This document shows positions 1 to 8,401 of a stretch of DNA of 64,000 bases, one piece after another. The stretch is from 13-2-20CM-66-19 sp963824395 (GTDB taxonomy: Bacteria; Pseudomonadota; Gammaproteobacteria; Steroidobacterales; Steroidobacteraceae), in NCBI GenBank assembly GCA_963824395.1, contig CAWGPF010000005.1:992001-1056000 (forward strand), in the 5' to 3' direction. Every line of letters begins with the position of its first letter. Position 1 is the first letter of the stretch. The notes beneath the pieces are model-generated. The model saw only the letters and a program-made list of their open reading frames with translations. It ran no database searches and was not told where the DNA came from. Made by a program: the position numbers and the translations under genes.

Positions 1-2534
1 TCCCCGATCAGCCGCTCGAGCAGACCTTCCCAGGCGGCCTGCTGCGCAGGCCACGCACGCTCCTGCGGGGCAGCGGTGAGCTTCGGCAGGAGGTCCGCGC
101 TCGCCCCGACGCCGCTGAAGCGCACCTCGCGGGCGGTGAGATGAACGGTCGCGAGCGCCACGACATCGCGGCCGAGGGCGGCAAGATAAGCCAGCAGCTG
201 CGGGTGCGTCGGGCGCTCGCCGAACCAGTCCGGGCTCCCCGGACGGCCACTCTTGTAATCGAGGATGACGCGCCCTTCGCTGACCTTGTCGATGCGGTCG
301 AGGCGCATGCGCACGCGCCCGCCGCCGAGGGCGAGTTCGGCGACCGCCTCGGTCGCCTCCACCGCGAAGGGCGGCCGCGTCAGCTCCAGGGCGCACAGCC
401 GCAGGATCAGCGCTTCGGCGCGGCGGCACTCGCGCGTGAGCGCCGGCGACAGCTCGCCGAACAGGTCGAACTGCCCCTCGTTCGCGCGCGCGCGGCGGCG
501 GCGGTGGCCGCGCGGCTGTGCCGCGAGGCTCAGCGCGGCCTGCGCGACGGCCCCCCTGATCAGCGCCCGCAGCTGCGCCTCATCCAGGCGCGCAAGCGTC
601 GCGGAGTCCTTCAGCTGCATCCACAGCAGCTGCAGCGCTTCGTGCAGGAGCGTGCCGCGCTGGTCGGCGGCGATCCCGGGCACCGCTGCCTCGGGCGCCG
701 CAGCCCCGAGGCGCAGCTCCGCGTAGGCGCGGAACGCACAGGCACTCTGCAGGGTGAGCGACCGGGTGCCGGAGGTCAGGGGCACGAGCGGATTGAAGCG
801 CAGGCCGCGGCGATCCTCGAGCCGCTCGGTGAGGCCTGCGCGGGCGAGCCGCGCGGGCAGCCACGACGCGCCCGCGAAGACTTCGCGCACCGGGAAGCTC
901 AGGAGCAGCGGGCTCGGCAGCAGTTCCAGGTCCCCTTCGCGTTCCGGAACTGACAGGACCAGGGCGACGCTGCTGCGGCGCCAGGCGCGCAAGAGCGCCA
1001 GGGCCTGCTCGCGGCGCGCGGCCGGGCTTGCCTGCGGCAGGCCCCGCTGCCGCTGCGCCTCAAGGGGCAGGAACGGATCGGGCGCGAGCGGCGCGGGCAG
1101 CACGTCCGCGCTCAGGCCTGCCACCCAGATGCCATCGTAGTGCACGACCGGGTCGGCGAGCACTGCGGAGAGCATCACGGGCACGTCCTCATCCGCGGGC
1201 CGGTAGGCGGTGCGGCGCGCGAGCGCCGCCAGTAAGCGCAGCGCCTCGCCGCGCCTGAGCGCCGGGGTGCTCACCGCGAGCGTCCCGAACTCCTCGAGCA
1301 GCTCGTGGAAGCGATTGCGCGTCTCGAGCAGCTGGGATTGCGCGCCGGCGCTGCCCGGCCAGGTGAGCTCGGCGAGCGCGCCCGCCATGCGCTCCGACCA
1401 GCGCCGCGGCGAGGCGGCGCCCTCGGGGAAGGCCGCCGCCGCGCGGCGCAGCAGCCCATCGAGGGCGCGCGCCGCGGGCTTCAGTTCCGGAGGCGGCAGC
1501 TGCAGCGTCCCGAGGAGACCGTGCAGGTCGAGTGCCGCAGCGCTGCGCTCCGCGACGAGATGCGCCAGTGCTGCGCGCTGCGGCGCGTTTGGTGTGCTGA
1601 GGAAGGGCGAACGCAGCCACTCGCTGAAAGCGACCGTCTCGATCTCCTCCCCGGCGAGCAGCGCAAGGCCGGTGAGTGCGGCACGTGGCAGCGGCTGGCT
1701 TGCGAAGGGCTCCCCGCCCTCGATGCCAACGAGGGCGCGTGTTGCGTCGGTGGCGCCCCATACGCGCTTCGCATCGAGCGCCTGGGCGATGAGGGCGGCG
1801 AGCCGCGCCCGCGGGCCGGCGGGTCCGGGCAGTATGACGAGCAGGCGCGCGTCGGGCTGCGCGGTCAGGCGCGCGAAGCACCAGTGGGTGATGGCATCCA
1901 GCTGCGCCTGCGCGTCCGCGGTGCGCACGACTTCAGGCACGGCTGCAGCGCCCGGGGCTCCCGCGGCCGCGACCTTGCCCAGGGCGCCGATGCGCGGCGG
2001 CAGCGCGTCAAAGCCGGCCAGCAGCGGCGGCGCTGCGCGCAGCGCGTCCTGCGCGGCGAGTCGCGTGAGGCAGGCACTCACGCTCTCGGCCCCAAGCTCC
2101 CGGCAGCGCGCGCCGAAGAGGCGCTGTGCCTCGCGCAGGAGGCGCGCCTCGCCCTCCTCTCCGGCGCCGACCGCGATCCCCCAGGCAGCACCGAGCTCGT
2201 AAGCCGCTTCGAGCGCCTCCCCGAGCGCACCGGTGTCCAGAAGATCAAGGCCGCGCGCGGCGTGAGCTGCGGCCTCGCGCCACAGCGCCCACGTCTCCGT
2301 GCCCGACAGCAGGCGCGGCCACTCCAGCGGTGCGCGGGCTGCGAGGCGTTCGCAGGCGCGCCGCGCGAAGGCGGCCGGAGTGAGGACATCCGCGCTCTCC
2401 CAGACGCGCTCACCGCGGCTCAGGGCCGCGGCAGCGTGCGCGAGCTGCACGGCGCGCAGGCGCTGACGGGTCGGGACGAGCAGCGTGCCGCCGGCGGCGA
2501 CATGCTCGGTAATATCGGGAGGAAGGCTAAACAA
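1..2534 (-). CDS. Probable DNA repair protein, AddB-like with PD-(D/E)XK nuclease domain (C-terminus cut by window edge)
   Basis: A minus-strand frame stays open from 2534 to the left edge (about 844 codons), so the C-terminus is missing. The N-terminus reads TLLVPTRQRLRAVQLAHA, which resembles the start of the 'probable DNA repair protein' family of Xanthomonas-type bacteria, a helicase-like/nuclease protein related to AddB. Near the edge (about 290-230) lies RVILDYKSGRPG, where the D and K fit the PD-(D/E)XK nuclease motif, followed by HPQLLAYLAALGRD. The start is uncertain: TTG at 2534 is the first usable codon after an in-frame TAA and has no clear Shine-Dalgarno. The family is inferred to process broken DNA ends. 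The gene stands alone here, 30 nt upstream of the minus-strand alanine aminotransferase end, so it may instead pair with a UvrD/AddA-type helicase beyond the left edge. Confidence 0.87.
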   Translation of the reverse strand, partial: MFSLPPDITEHVAAGGTLLVPTRQRLRAVQLAHAAAALSRGERVWESADVLTPAAFARRACERLAARAPLEWPRLLSGTETWALWREAAAHAARGLDLLDTGALGEALEAAYELGAAWGIAVGAGEEGEARLLREAQRLFGARCRELGAESVSACLTRLAAQDALRAAPPLLAGFDALPPRIGALGKVAAAGAPGAAAVPEVVRTADAQAQLDAITHWCFARLTAQPDARLLVILPGPAGPRARLAALIAQALDAKRVWGATDATRALVGIEGGEPFASQPLPRAALTGLALLAGEEIETVAFSEWLRSPFLSTPNAPQRAALAHLVAERSAAALDLHGLLGTLQLPPPELKPAARALDGLLRRAAAAFPEGAASPRRWSERMAGALAELTWPGSAGAQSQLLETRNRFHELLEEFGTLAVSTPALRRGEALRLLAALARRTAYRPADEDVPVMLSAVLADPVVHYDGIWVAGLSADVLPAPLAPDPFLPLEAQRQRGLPQASPAARREQALALLRAWRRSSVALVLSVPEREGDLELLPSPLLLSFPVREVFAGASWLPARLARAGLTERLEDRRGLRFNPLVPLTSGTRSLTLQSACAFRAYAELRLGAAAPEAAVPGIAADQRGTLLHEALQLLWMQLKDSATLARLDEAQLRALIRGAVAQAALSLAAQPRGHRRRRARANEGQFDLFGELSPALTRECRRAEALILRLCALELTRPPFAVEATEAVAELALGGGRVRMRLDRIDKVSEGRVILDYKSGRPGSPDWFGERPTHPQLLAYLAALGRDVVALATVHLTAREVRFSGVGASADLLPKLTAAPQERAWPAQQAAWEGLLERLIG

Positions 2535-2564
2535 ATGAGCCGGTTAAGTGTCTTTCACGAGGAA

Positions 2565-3842
2565 TCACTTGAAGCGGCCGCTCACAACCTTCGCGTCCTT
2601 GCGGCTGCCGGGGGCGGGCGTGGCCGTCGCGTAGCCACTCAGGAGCTCCTCGATGCGTGCGAAGACTTCCCGGAGGGTGGCGGCATCGGGAAGGTTCGTG
2701 ATGCGGAAGTGACTGTTGTAGGGCACGTTGAAGCTCACCCCCGGGGCGATGAGCACGTGCTTCTGCTCGAGCAGGTCGAGCGCGAACTGCTGGTCATCGA
2801 AATCCGGCAGCGCTTCCGCCCGGATGCCGGGGAAGGCATACATCGCGCCCTGCGGAGGCGTAAGCGTGAGATAGCGGCTCGCCTGCGCCGCGGCGAGGAT
2901 CACCGCGCGCGACTCGTAGAGCCGCCCGCCCGGGGCGATGAGTTCGCGGACGCTCTGGTGGCCGCCGAGGGCGGTCTGCACCGCCCACTGCGCCATGACG
3001 TTGCTGCACAGGCGCAGCGAGGACAAAAGTTCGAGCGCCCCTAAGTAATCGGCCGCCGCGTGCGTGCGCCCCGAGAACACCGCCCACCCGACGCGGTAGC
3101 CGCAGGCGCGGTACACCTTGGAGAGCCCGGAGAGGGTCGCGCACAGCGTGCCGTGCACGAGCGTCGCCATCGGCACGAACTCGGCGTCCCCGTAGGTCAT
3201 CTGGTCGTAGATCTCGTCGCTGAAGACGACGAGGCCGCGCGCCTCGGCGAGGCGCGCCAGCGCCTCGAGCACGGCGCGCGGGTAGACGGCGCCCGTGGGG
3301 TTGTTCGGGTTGATGATGACGAGCGCCCGGGTGCGCGGCGTGATGAGGCGCGCCACCTCCTGCGGGTCCGGCACGAAGCCGTTCTCGGGGCGGCACGGGT
3401 AGTGCACGGCGCGGCCGCGGTTCAGGGTGACCGCCGCGGTCCACAACGGATAGTCGGGGCTCGGAATCAGCACCTCGTCGCCCTCGTTCAGCAGCGCCCG
3501 CAGGGTGAGGTCGATGAGCTCGCTCACGCCATTGCCGATGAAGACCTCTTCGGCGGTGACGCCGGTGATGCCGCGCGCCTGCTGCTGCATCACCACCGCC
3601 TCGCGCGCCGGGAAGATGCCCTTCTGGTGGCAGTAGCCTTCCGCCTCGGGGAGGTTCTCGATCATCGCCAGGCGCATGGTCTCGGGCGTGCGCAGGCCGA
3701 AGGCGCGCGGGTTGCCGATGTTGAGGGAGATGATCTCGTAGCCCTGGCGCTCGAGCTCGTGCGCACGCCGGGCGAGGCGCCCGCGGATCTCGTAGCGGAC
3801 GTGCTTCAGGCTCTCGCTCGGGCGGATTTGGGTGTCGCTCAT
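2565..3842 (-). CDS. alaA: Alanine aminotransferase (glutamate-pyruvate transaminase), class I/II PLP enzyme
   Basis: A 425-residue fold-type I aminotransferase that should interconvert pyruvate plus glutamate with alanine plus 2-oxoglutarate in the cytoplasm. The start at 3842 (MSDTQIRPSE) is chosen because it matches the AlaA N-terminus; a longer frame exists but lacks similarity. Visible family features are NPNNPTG at about residues 178-184, SDEIYD at 208-213 and the PLP lysine in SGLSKVYRACG (K242), with the substrate-binding arginine in SHFRITNLP near the C-terminus. The context GLSK-YR-GYRVGW is closer to AlaA (YfbQ) than to AspC. A roughly 15-residue basic tail extends past the usual end. 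The gene appears monocistronic. Substrate choice is by similarity only, and a broader glutamate-dependent aminotransferase is possible. Confidence 0.88.
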   Translation of the reverse strand: MSDTQIRPSESLKHVRYEIRGRLARRAHELERQGYEIISLNIGNPRAFGLRTPETMRLAMIENLPEAEGYCHQKGIFPAREAVVMQQQARGITGVTAEEVFIGNGVSELIDLTLRALLNEGDEVLIPSPDYPLWTAAVTLNRGRAVHYPCRPENGFVPDPQEVARLITPRTRALVIINPNNPTGAVYPRAVLEALARLAEARGLVVFSDEIYDQMTYGDAEFVPMATLVHGTLCATLSGLSKVYRACGYRVGWAVFSGRTHAAADYLGALELLSSLRLCSNVMAQWAVQTALGGHQSVRELIAPGGRLYESRAVILAAAQASRYLTLTPPQGAMYAFPGIRAEALPDFDDQQFALDLLEQKHVLIAPGVSFNVPYNSHFRITNLPDAATLREVFARIEELLSGYATATPAPGSRKDAKVVSGRFK

Positions 3843-3922
3843 GGCGCTTGAGAGAATAGCAGCTGCCGGCCTGCGCGCCGCAAGCCGCCGGGCGCGAAGT
3901 GTGACGCGGGCGCCACGGGCGC

Positions 3923-5779
3923 TTACACCGGTGGCAGCTCGCGCCAGCGATGGCAGGCGAGCGCCTGATCCTGCCCGGCGGGCTCCCATGCGGGGCGGTC
4001 GGCGGCGCACAGCGGCAGCGCGTGCGGGCAGCGCGTGCGGTACACGCAGCCGCTCGGGGGATCAAGCGGCGAAGCGGGTTCCCCGGGGCGCACCGCGAGG
4101 AGCCTTGAGGGCTGCACGCGCGGGTCGGTGCTCGGGATCGCCGCCAGCAGCTCGCGCGTGTAGGGGTGGCGCGGCGCGCTGAAGAGCGTCTGCGCCGCGC
4201 CCGCTTCCATCATGCGCCCGAGATAAAGCACCAGCACGCGCTGGCACAGGCGCCGCACGAGGCCGAGGTTGTGGCTGATGAACAGGAGCGTCAGTCCGCG
4301 CTCTTCGCGCAGCTGCTCCAGGAGCGCCACGATCTCCGCCTGGGTGGACAGGTCGAGGGCACTGAGGGGCTCATCGCACACCAGGAGCTGGGGCTTGAGC
4401 ACCATGGCACGCGCCAGTCCCACGCGCTGGCACTGCCCGCCCGAGAGCTCGTGCGGGTAGCGCACGGCGAGCTCGGGGGCGAGTCCCACCGCCTCGAGCG
4501 CCCCGAGCACGGCGAGCTCGCGGGCGCGCGCATCAAGCTGCGGCGCGTGCACCGTCAGGCCCTCGGCGATGCTCTCCCCGGCGCTCAGGCGCGGGTCCAG
4601 GCTCGCCAGCGGATCCTGAAAGATGATCTGCAGATCGGCGCGCAGCGCGCGCAGTGCGGGGGGCGGCAGGGCCGCAAGGCTGGTGCCGAGCCACAGCACC
4701 CGCCCGGCGCTCGCCGGCAGCAGCTGGAGTGCGGCGCGGGCGAGCGTCGACTTGCCGCAGCCGGACTCCCCGACGATCGCCAGCGACTCGCCGCGTCGCA
4801 GCCCGAAGCTCACGTCATTCAGCGCCTGCAGCCGCCGGACGCGCCGCGTCAGCCCGCCGCGCACCGCGAAGTCGACGCTCAGGGCCTCGACGCTGAGCGC
4901 CACGGGCGCAGGCGCCGCCGGTGCCGCACCCGCACCGGACCCGAGGGCCGCCGCCGCCGCCACGAGCGCGCGGGTGTAAGGCTCGCGCGGGCGCCGCAGC
5001 ACGGCCTCGGCGCTGCCCTCCTCGACGCGGCGCCCGTCCTTGAGCACCAAGATGCGCTCGGCGAGACCGGCGACCGCGCCGAGGTCGTGCGTGATGAGGA
5101 TGAGGGCGAGCGCGCGGGCGCGCTTGAGCGTGCCGAGGAGTGCGAGGATCTGTGCCTGGATCGTGACGTCGAGCGCGGTGGTCGGCTCGTCCGCGATCAG
5201 CAGCTGCGGCTCCGCGGCGAGCGCGAGCGCCACCATGGCGCGCTGGCGCATGCCGCCGGACAGCTCGTACGGGTACTGCCCGAGGCGCCGCGCGGCATCC
5301 GTCACCTGCACCTGCTCGAGCAGCGCCAGGGCCGCCGCGCGCGCGGCGGGGGCGGACTCGTGCAGGTGCCGCCGCCGTACCTCGGTGAGCTGCGCGCCGA
5401 TCGTGAGGTGCGGGGTGAGGGAGGTCATCGGATCCTGGAAGATGAGCCCGATCTGACGGCCGCGCACCGCATCGAGCTCACGGGCGCTGAGCTTGAGCAG
5501 CTCCCGGCCGGCGAAGCGCGCCTGCCCGCGGGCGCGGCCATTGGCGGCGAGGAGCCCTAAGGCGCCGAGGAACAGCTGGCTCTTGCCGGCACCTGACTCA
5601 CCGACCACCCCGAGACACTCCCCGCGGTGCACCTGAAGATCGATGTCGTGCGCGGCGCTGACCAGGCCCTGCGGGGTCAAGAACTCCACCCCGAAGCCCT
5701 CAAGCTGCAGCAGCGCCGCGCCGGAAAAGTCAGCGGCCACGCGGGTCGAGGGCATCGGCGAGGGCGTCGCCGAGAACAT
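3923..5779 (-). CDS. oppDF: Oligopeptide ABC transporter, fused dual ATPase subunit (OppD-OppF type)
   Basis: One 618-residue protein holds two complete ABC ATPase domains, so OppD and OppF are fused as in YejF. Domain 1 has Walker A GESGAGKS (residues 60-67) and signature LSGGMRQR. Domain 2 has GESGCGKST, LSGGQCQR (an unusual Cys where Arg is common), and DEPLSALD. The C-terminus carries the oligopeptide/dipeptide extension with HPYTRELLAAIPS and a Cys cluster (CVYRTRCPHALPLC). It would energise import of peptides through the permeases encoded just upstream. The start is uncertain: ATG at 5779 or ATG at 5755, both overlapping the oppC end at 5730, with no clear Shine-Dalgarno at either, suggesting translational coupling. 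Confidence 0.9.
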   Translation of the reverse strand: MFSATPSPMPSTRVAADFSGAALLQLEGFGVEFLTPQGLVSAAHDIDLQVHRGECLGVVGESGAGKSQLFLGALGLLAANGRARGQARFAGRELLKLSARELDAVRGRQIGLIFQDPMTSLTPHLTIGAQLTEVRRRHLHESAPAARAAALALLEQVQVTDAARRLGQYPYELSGGMRQRAMVALALAAEPQLLIADEPTTALDVTIQAQILALLGTLKRARALALILITHDLGAVAGLAERILVLKDGRRVEEGSAEAVLRRPREPYTRALVAAAAALGSGAGAAPAAPAPVALSVEALSVDFAVRGGLTRRVRRLQALNDVSFGLRRGESLAIVGESGCGKSTLARAALQLLPASAGRVLWLGTSLAALPPPALRALRADLQIIFQDPLASLDPRLSAGESIAEGLTVHAPQLDARARELAVLGALEAVGLAPELAVRYPHELSGGQCQRVGLARAMVLKPQLLVCDEPLSALDLSTQAEIVALLEQLREERGLTLLFISHNLGLVRRLCQRVLVLYLGRMMEAGAAQTLFSAPRHPYTRELLAAIPSTDPRVQPSRLLAVRPGEPASPLDPPSGCVYRTRCPHALPLCAADRPAWEPAGQDQALACHRWRELPPV

Positions 5780-6602
5780 TCAGGCACAGGAGCAGGAACA
5801 CCAGCACCGCGGCCGGCGCAAGGAGCATCCAGGGGGCGCTCGAGATCTCCTGGGCGCCGACCGCGACGAGGTTGCCGAGGCTCGCGCGCGGCTCCTGCAC
5901 GCCCAAGCCGAGGAAGCTCAGGAAGCTCTCGAACAGGATCATCTGCGGCACGGTGAGGGTGGCGTACACGATGACGGTGCCGATGAGGTTCGGCAGCACG
6001 TGCCGCACGAGGATCGCGGCCGGTGCCACCCCGAGCGCGCGCGCCGCCTCGATGAACTCGCGCCGCTTCAGGGCGAGTGTCTGGCCGCGCACGATGCGCG
6101 CCGTGGTGAGCCAGCCGACGGCGCCCAGGGCCACGAGGAGCACCGCGAGACTGCCGCGCGGCAGCAGGCTGGTGAGGATGATGACGATGAAGAGGTACGG
6201 CAGCGCGTAGAGCACATCCACGGCGCGCATCATGACCTCATCGGTGCGCCCGCCGGCAAAGCCGGCGAGCGCACCGTAAGTCATCCCGATCGCAACGCTT
6301 ACGAGCGTCGCGAGCACGCTCACGAGGAGCGACAGGCGCAGGCCCGTGAGGGTGCGCACGAAGAGGTCGCGCCCCAGGCGGTCGGTGCCGAACCAGTGCG
6401 CGGCAGCTGCACCCGGGGGCTGTGCGAGGTGCTGCCAGTCGATGGCATCGAAGTGCCAGGGACTCGACACCGGGCCGAGCAGCGCGAGCGCGATGAGCAG
6501 CGCAAGCGCCGCGGCGCTGAGGCGCGCCGCCGTACCGCTGCGCACGCGCCGCGCGGCTTCGCGCCACAGGCCCGCGGCCGCCGGCGCAGCGGGCTCACCC
6601 AT
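5730..6602 (-). CDS. oppC: Oligopeptide ABC transporter permease OppC
   Basis: A 290-residue inner-membrane permease. An N-terminal membrane helix (LSAAALALLIALALLGPVSS) is followed by HWFGTDRLGRDLFVRTLTG, the hallmark of OppC/DppC permeases, and the binding-protein-dependent transport domain with the EAA loop at about EAARALGVAPAAILVRHVLPN. It would form the transmembrane channel with OppB. Its ATG at 6602 overlaps the oppB stop by 8 nt and its end overlaps the start of the ATPase gene, so the three genes should be translated from one transcript. A generic dipeptide or microcin-type peptide substrate cannot be excluded. Confidence 0.92.
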   Translation of the reverse strand: MGEPAAPAAAGLWREAARRVRSGTAARLSAAALALLIALALLGPVSSPWHFDAIDWQHLAQPPGAAAAHWFGTDRLGRDLFVRTLTGLRLSLLVSVLATLVSVAIGMTYGALAGFAGGRTDEVMMRAVDVLYALPYLFIVIILTSLLPRGSLAVLLVALGAVGWLTTARIVRGQTLALKRREFIEAARALGVAPAAILVRHVLPNLIGTVIVYATLTVPQMILFESFLSFLGLGVQEPRASLGNLVAVGAQEISSAPWMLLAPAAVLVFLLLCLNVLGDALADALDPRGR

Positions 6603-7518
6603 GCCGTACCCCCGGGTCGAGCCAGCCGTAGAGAAGATCGACCAGGAAGTTCAGGACGAGCGTCAGCACGGCGTAGACGATGATCATGCCCATGACGAGC
6701 GGGTAGTCGCGGTCGATCGCGCCCTGCACCAGGTAGCGCCCGGTGCCGGGGAGCCCGAAGACGCTCTCGACCACGAGCGAGCCGGTCACGACGAAGGCGA
6801 TCGCCGGACCTAAGTAACTCACCACCGGCAGGAGCGCCGGCGGCAGCGCATGCCGCAGCAGCACGCGCGCGGGGCCCAGGCCGCGCGCCCGCGCGCTTCT
6901 GATGAAGGGCGTGCGCAGCACCTCGAGGAGGCTCGAGCGCGTCAGGCGCGCAAGACTCGCCGCCACCGGCAGGGCGAGCGTGACGGCGGGCAGGATGAGA
7001 TAGCGCAGCGAGGGGCCGGGCCAGCCCGCGACCGGCAGCCAGTGCAGGGTGAGGCCGAAAATGAGGGCGAGCAGCGGGCCCGTCACGAAGCTCGGCAGCG
7101 CCAGGCCGGCCGCGCTCGCCGCGGCGATCGCGTAGTCGGGCGCGCGGTTGTGGCTGAGGGCCGCGGCGATGCCGGCGGGGATGCCTGTGAGGAGCGCCAG
7201 CAGCAGTGCCGCCGCGCCGAGGGCGGCGCTCACCGGCAGCCCCTGGCGGATGAGCTCGTTGACGCTGAAGTCGCGCTCGCGGAGCGACGTGCCGAGGTCC
7301 CCGTGCGCCAGGTGCCCGAGGTAGCCGAGGTACTGGCTGAGGAGCGGTCGATCGAGTCCATAGGCGCGCTCGAGATTGGCGCGGACGGCAGGACTTAGGG
7401 TCTGTTCCTGGTCGAAGGGGCCGCCCGGGGCCAGGCGCAGGATCAGGAAGGAGGCGCTGACGATGATGATGAGCGTCGGAATGAGTCCGGCGAAGCGCCG
7501 GAGGACGTAGCTCAGCAT
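6595..7518 (-). CDS. oppB: Oligopeptide ABC transporter permease OppB
   Basis: The ATG at 7518 (MLSYVLRRFAGLIPTLIII) is chosen over the longer TTG frame because it gives the typical OppB N-terminus directly followed by a membrane helix; this makes 307 residues, as in the family. Conserved OppB features include RLAPGGPFDQE, YLGHLAHGDLG, and the EAA-type loop IRSARARGLGPARVLLRHALPPALLP. It pairs with OppC as the inner-membrane channel. It is first in the oppB-oppC-oppDF operon; no periplasmic oligopeptide-binding protein gene adjoins it in this window, so the substrate-binding subunit must be encoded elsewhere. A promoter very close to the ATG suggests a very short or absent leader. Confidence 0.92.
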   Translation of the reverse strand: MLSYVLRRFAGLIPTLIIIVSASFLILRLAPGGPFDQEQTLSPAVRANLERAYGLDRPLLSQYLGYLGHLAHGDLGTSLRERDFSVNELIRQGLPVSAALGAAALLLALLTGIPAGIAAALSHNRAPDYAIAAASAAGLALPSFVTGPLLALIFGLTLHWLPVAGWPGPSLRYLILPAVTLALPVAASLARLTRSSLLEVLRTPFIRSARARGLGPARVLLRHALPPALLPVVSYLGPAIAFVVTGSLVVESVFGLPGTGRYLVQGAIDRDYPLVMGMIIVYAVLTLVLNFLVDLLYGWLDPGVRHG

Positions 7519-7522
7519 GGGG

Positions 7523-7554
7523 CGGCACTTTAGGGAGGGCGTGCGCAATTCGTC
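7523..7554 (-). promoter_or_regulatory. Candidate sigma-70 promoter of oppB
   Basis: On the minus strand TTGACG is followed after 18 nt by TAAAGT, and the oppB ATG comes only about 8 nt after this -10. If used, the transcript would be leaderless or nearly so, which fits the absence of a Shine-Dalgarno before the ATG. This rests on pattern matching only. Confidence 0.4.
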
Positions 7555-7651
7555 AAACCCATGGCCTGTCCCGGCAACACCCCCCTGGCCGCCCCGTTAT
7601 ACTGGGCAACTTCCTGCCCGCCCGCCGGGCGATTCGACAAGAGTTCGTGGA

Positions 7652-8401
7652 ATGAAGCGCATCCTGGTCGGCATCAAGCGCGTCGTGGACTACAACGTGC
7701 GCATCCGCGTCAGGCCGGACAACACCGGCGTCGTCACGGATGGGGTCAAAATGAGCGTCAATCCCTTCGATGAGATCGCGCTCGAGGAGGCGCTGCGCAT
7801 CAAGGAGCGCGGCGGTGCCGAGGAAGTGATCGTCGCCACCGTGGGGCCGGCGGACACCCAGCAGCAGCTGCGCACCGCGCTCGCCATGGGGGCCGACCGC
7901 GCGCTGCATGTGCAGGCCGACGGGGTCATCGAGCCGCTGGTGGCCGCCCGGGCACTCCTGAAGCTCATCGAGAAGGAGCAGCCGCTCCTCGTCATCCTCG
8001 GTAAGCAGGCGATCGATGATGACAACGGGCAGACCGGTCAGGTGCTGGCGGCGCTGTGGAACCGCCCGCAGGCGACCTATGCCTCCAAGCTCGAGCTCAC
8101 CGAGACCACCGCCCGCGTGACGCGCGAGGTGGATGCGGGTCTTGAAACCCTCGAAGTCGACCTGCCGGCCGTCATCACCACCGACCTGCGCCTGAACGAG
8201 CCGCGCTACGTGAAGCTCCCCGATATCATGAAGGCGAAGAAGAAGCCGCTCGAGACCCTCACGCTGGCAGCCCTCGGGGTCGAGCCGCGCCAGCAGCTGA
8301 AGCTGGTGCGCTTTGAGCCCCCGCCGCAGCGCCAGAAAGGCATCCGCGTGAAGGACGCCGCCGAACTCGTCGAGGCACTGAAGAAGAAGGGACTGCTGTG
8401 A
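7652..8401 (+). CDS. etfB: Electron transfer flavoprotein subunit beta
   Basis: A 249-residue ETF beta subunit (MKRILVGIKRVVDYNVRIRV). It carries the AMP-binding domain of the ETF heterodimer, which takes electrons from acyl-CoA dehydrogenases and passes them to ETF-ubiquinone oxidoreductase. Typical motifs are MSVNPFDEIALEEALR, ALAMGADRALHV, and GKQAIDDDNGQTG. The ATG at 7652 was chosen over an upstream in-frame start because it matches the family N-terminus. A TATACT -10-like element lies at 7598-7603, without a clear -35. It overlaps etfA by 4 nt (GTGA). Electron donors in the same window include the isovaleryl-CoA dehydrogenase and the dimethylglycine-dehydrogenase-like enzyme. Confidence 0.95.
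   Translation: MKRILVGIKRVVDYNVRIRVRPDNTGVVTDGVKMSVNPFDEIALEEALRIKERGGAEEVIVATVGPADTQQQLRTALAMGADRALHVQADGVIEPLVAARALLKLIEKEQPLLVILGKQAIDDDNGQTGQVLAALWNRPQATYASKLELTETTARVTREVDAGLETLEVDLPAVITTDLRLNEPRYVKLPDIMKAKKKPLETLTLAALGVEPRQQLKLVRFEPPPQRQKGIRVKDAAELVEALKKKGLL

Noticed and set aside
1305..3044. Long plus-strand reading frame of 579 codons
   Set aside because: It lies opposite two genes with clear protein similarity (the DNA repair protein and alaA), is Arg/Ala/Gly-rich, and has no motif. It is an antisense shadow caused by high GC.
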